Shown here in pieces: positions 63,164 through 64,000 of a stretch of 64,000 nt of DNA (positions within the stretch are counted from its first letter, which is position 1; every line of letters starts with the position of its first letter). Below the pieces are notes generated by a model that saw nothing but the letters and a program-made list of their open reading frames with translations, ran no database searches and was not told the DNA's origin. Where the stretch lies: NCBI RefSeq assembly GCF_007655305.1, contig NZ_VLOG01000053.1:48633-112632 (forward strand). The letters are read 5' to 3'. The position numbers and the translations under genes are program-made. The stretch is from Algoriphagus algorifonticola (GTDB lineage: Bacteria; Bacteroidota; Bacteroidia; Cytophagales; Cyclobacteriaceae).

Positions 63164-64000
63164 ATGTCTGAAATTTATAACCACCTATATGAAGATTTAG
63201 AGGACAAGCTTAGAATGATTGATCTGGAAGAGGACAACATTCTCAAAAAATCAGAGCAAAGCTTTCAAATAGCCCTTCGGGCAATTAATCAGTTGAGAGA
63301 TAACTTGCAACAAAAACCGCTGGTCTCACAAAACGATGAAATCTCGTTTTTCAAGGAGATCAAACCCAAGTTCATCAGCAAGCTGATCTATCATCTGAGT
63401 GTGTTCAATATCGAAACTAACAAACCCAAACGGAGGAATCAAGGTAAAACGTAAATACTATCAGAATGAGCTAGACAAGCTCAAACGGTATTTTGATAAT
63501 AACCTGGAATTTTACCGCTATTACCGTACCCACAGCAACTACCTAGACCACAAGTATTTTGTCCGTGGCAAGCAAGATATACGCTTAACCCTTGATTCAT
63601 TTTTTTTCGAGACTGATCCAAATTTCTCTACCAGCCACGATTTCAAGGTTTCTAACATTCTTGCAAATGATTTGCTCAATGTCTATCTGGAAGATGAGTT
63701 GAACAAGCTGAGCTTGACAGATTTAAACAACGGAAAAACACAAGTCGAACCGAAGGTGAAAATGACATGGACAGACTCCAAAGTAGCGCTGATTGAGCTG
63801 ATGTACGCCCTCCATGCCCGTGGGGTTTTTAACCATGGTAGAGCAGACTTGAAAGAAATTTCCAAATGTATGGAAGACACTTTTGGAGTTGATTTAGGAC
63901 AATACCACCGCACATTCCTCGAAATACGTATCAGAAAGACAGGAAGGACAAAATTCCTCGATTCACTTCATGAAAGCCTTATCCGTAGAATGGATGAAGC
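63164..64000 (+). pseudogene. rteC: RteC-like regulator of a conjugative element, frameshifted and running off the window
   Basis: The first frame encodes MSEIYNHLYEDLEDKLRMID and IKPKFISKLIYHLSVFNIE, then hits a stop at 63452. With one A removed from CCCAAACGG (63428-63430) the frame continues as NGGIKVKRKYYQNELDKLKR, RYYRTHSNYLDHKYFVRG and VALIELMYALHARGVFNHG, the RteC domain of CTnDOT-like elements, and stays open to the window end. RteC controls excision in those elements. The frameshift may be real or an error. Its presence suggests the metal island is part of an integrative conjugative element. Confidence 0.78.

Overview
The window looks like chromosome of a Bacteroidetes bacterium, most likely of the Cyclobacteriaceae/Cytophagales type. 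The reasons are moderate-to-low G+C, starts without Shine-Dalgarno boxes, two promoters with a TAnnTTTG -7 box, families typical of the phylum (HYC_CC_PP, DUF3347, GDCCVxC-type, RteC) and IS1182/IS4 remnants. No rRNA, CRISPR array, replication origin or integrase was seen.

Layout. (1) 1-7.7 kb is ordinary chromosome: a YceI-like C-terminus, an IS4-type transposase remnant, a secreted coiled-coil protein, a truncated GxxExxY protein, rarA, a YefM/YoeB toxin-antitoxin pair, threonine aldolase, a lipoprotein GDPD and a DUF2721 protein. (2) 7.8-10.9 kb is a FecCD/BtuCD-type ABC importer. (3) 10.9-25.9 kb, all on the minus strand, is a complete [NiFe] hydrogenase locus. The subunits closely match group 2a (Huc/Hup type, cytosolic, no Tat signal). 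The locus holds large and small subunits, an endopeptidase, hypABCDEF, an NHL-repeat protein, a DUF151/UVR nuclease-like protein, a TPR protein, two TetR regulators and three small proteins I do not recognise. A 42-bp perfect palindrome lies upstream of the small subunit, and related AT-rich motifs precede hypB and the ABC operon. (4) 25.9-28.6 kb is an IS1182-type remnant joined through a 27-bp palindrome to a porin that has lost its start and carries an internal stop. (5) 28.8-63.1 kb, all on the plus strand, is a large metal-resistance island visibly richer in G+C in many genes. It holds a CusABC-type RND system, several small secreted metal-binding-type proteins, a multicopper oxidase fused to an outer-membrane-barrel domain, a CPH-type (CopB) ATPase, a CzcA fused to its own outer-membrane factor plus its adaptor, a tRNA-like element, AlbA_2, bestrophin and MgtC genes, an SPC-type (P1B-4) ATPase, a broken CDF exporter, a Fur regulator, a NiCoT-like membrane protein and a CPC-type (ZntA/CadA) ATPase. 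(6) 63.2-64 kb is a frameshifted rteC-like gene, which suggests the island belongs to a CTnDOT-like integrative conjugative element continuing to the right.

How the genes work together. The hydrogenase locus is self-contained: structural genes, protease, Ni insertion (HypA/HypB), cyanide ligand synthesis (HypE/HypF), Fe(CN)2CO assembly (HypC/HypD) and probable local regulators. The metal island layers periplasmic oxidation and chelation (multicopper oxidase, DUF3347 and His/Met/Cys-rich proteins), envelope-spanning RND efflux and inner-membrane P1B efflux, with three ATPases carrying three different metal-site motifs.

An unusual theme is gene damage. In-frame stops or single-base frameshifts interrupt the GxxExxY, porin, signal-peptide-protein, methyltransferase, CDF and RteC genes, while the hydrogenase locus is intact. 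Whether this is decay or sequencing error cannot be settled from the sequence alone.
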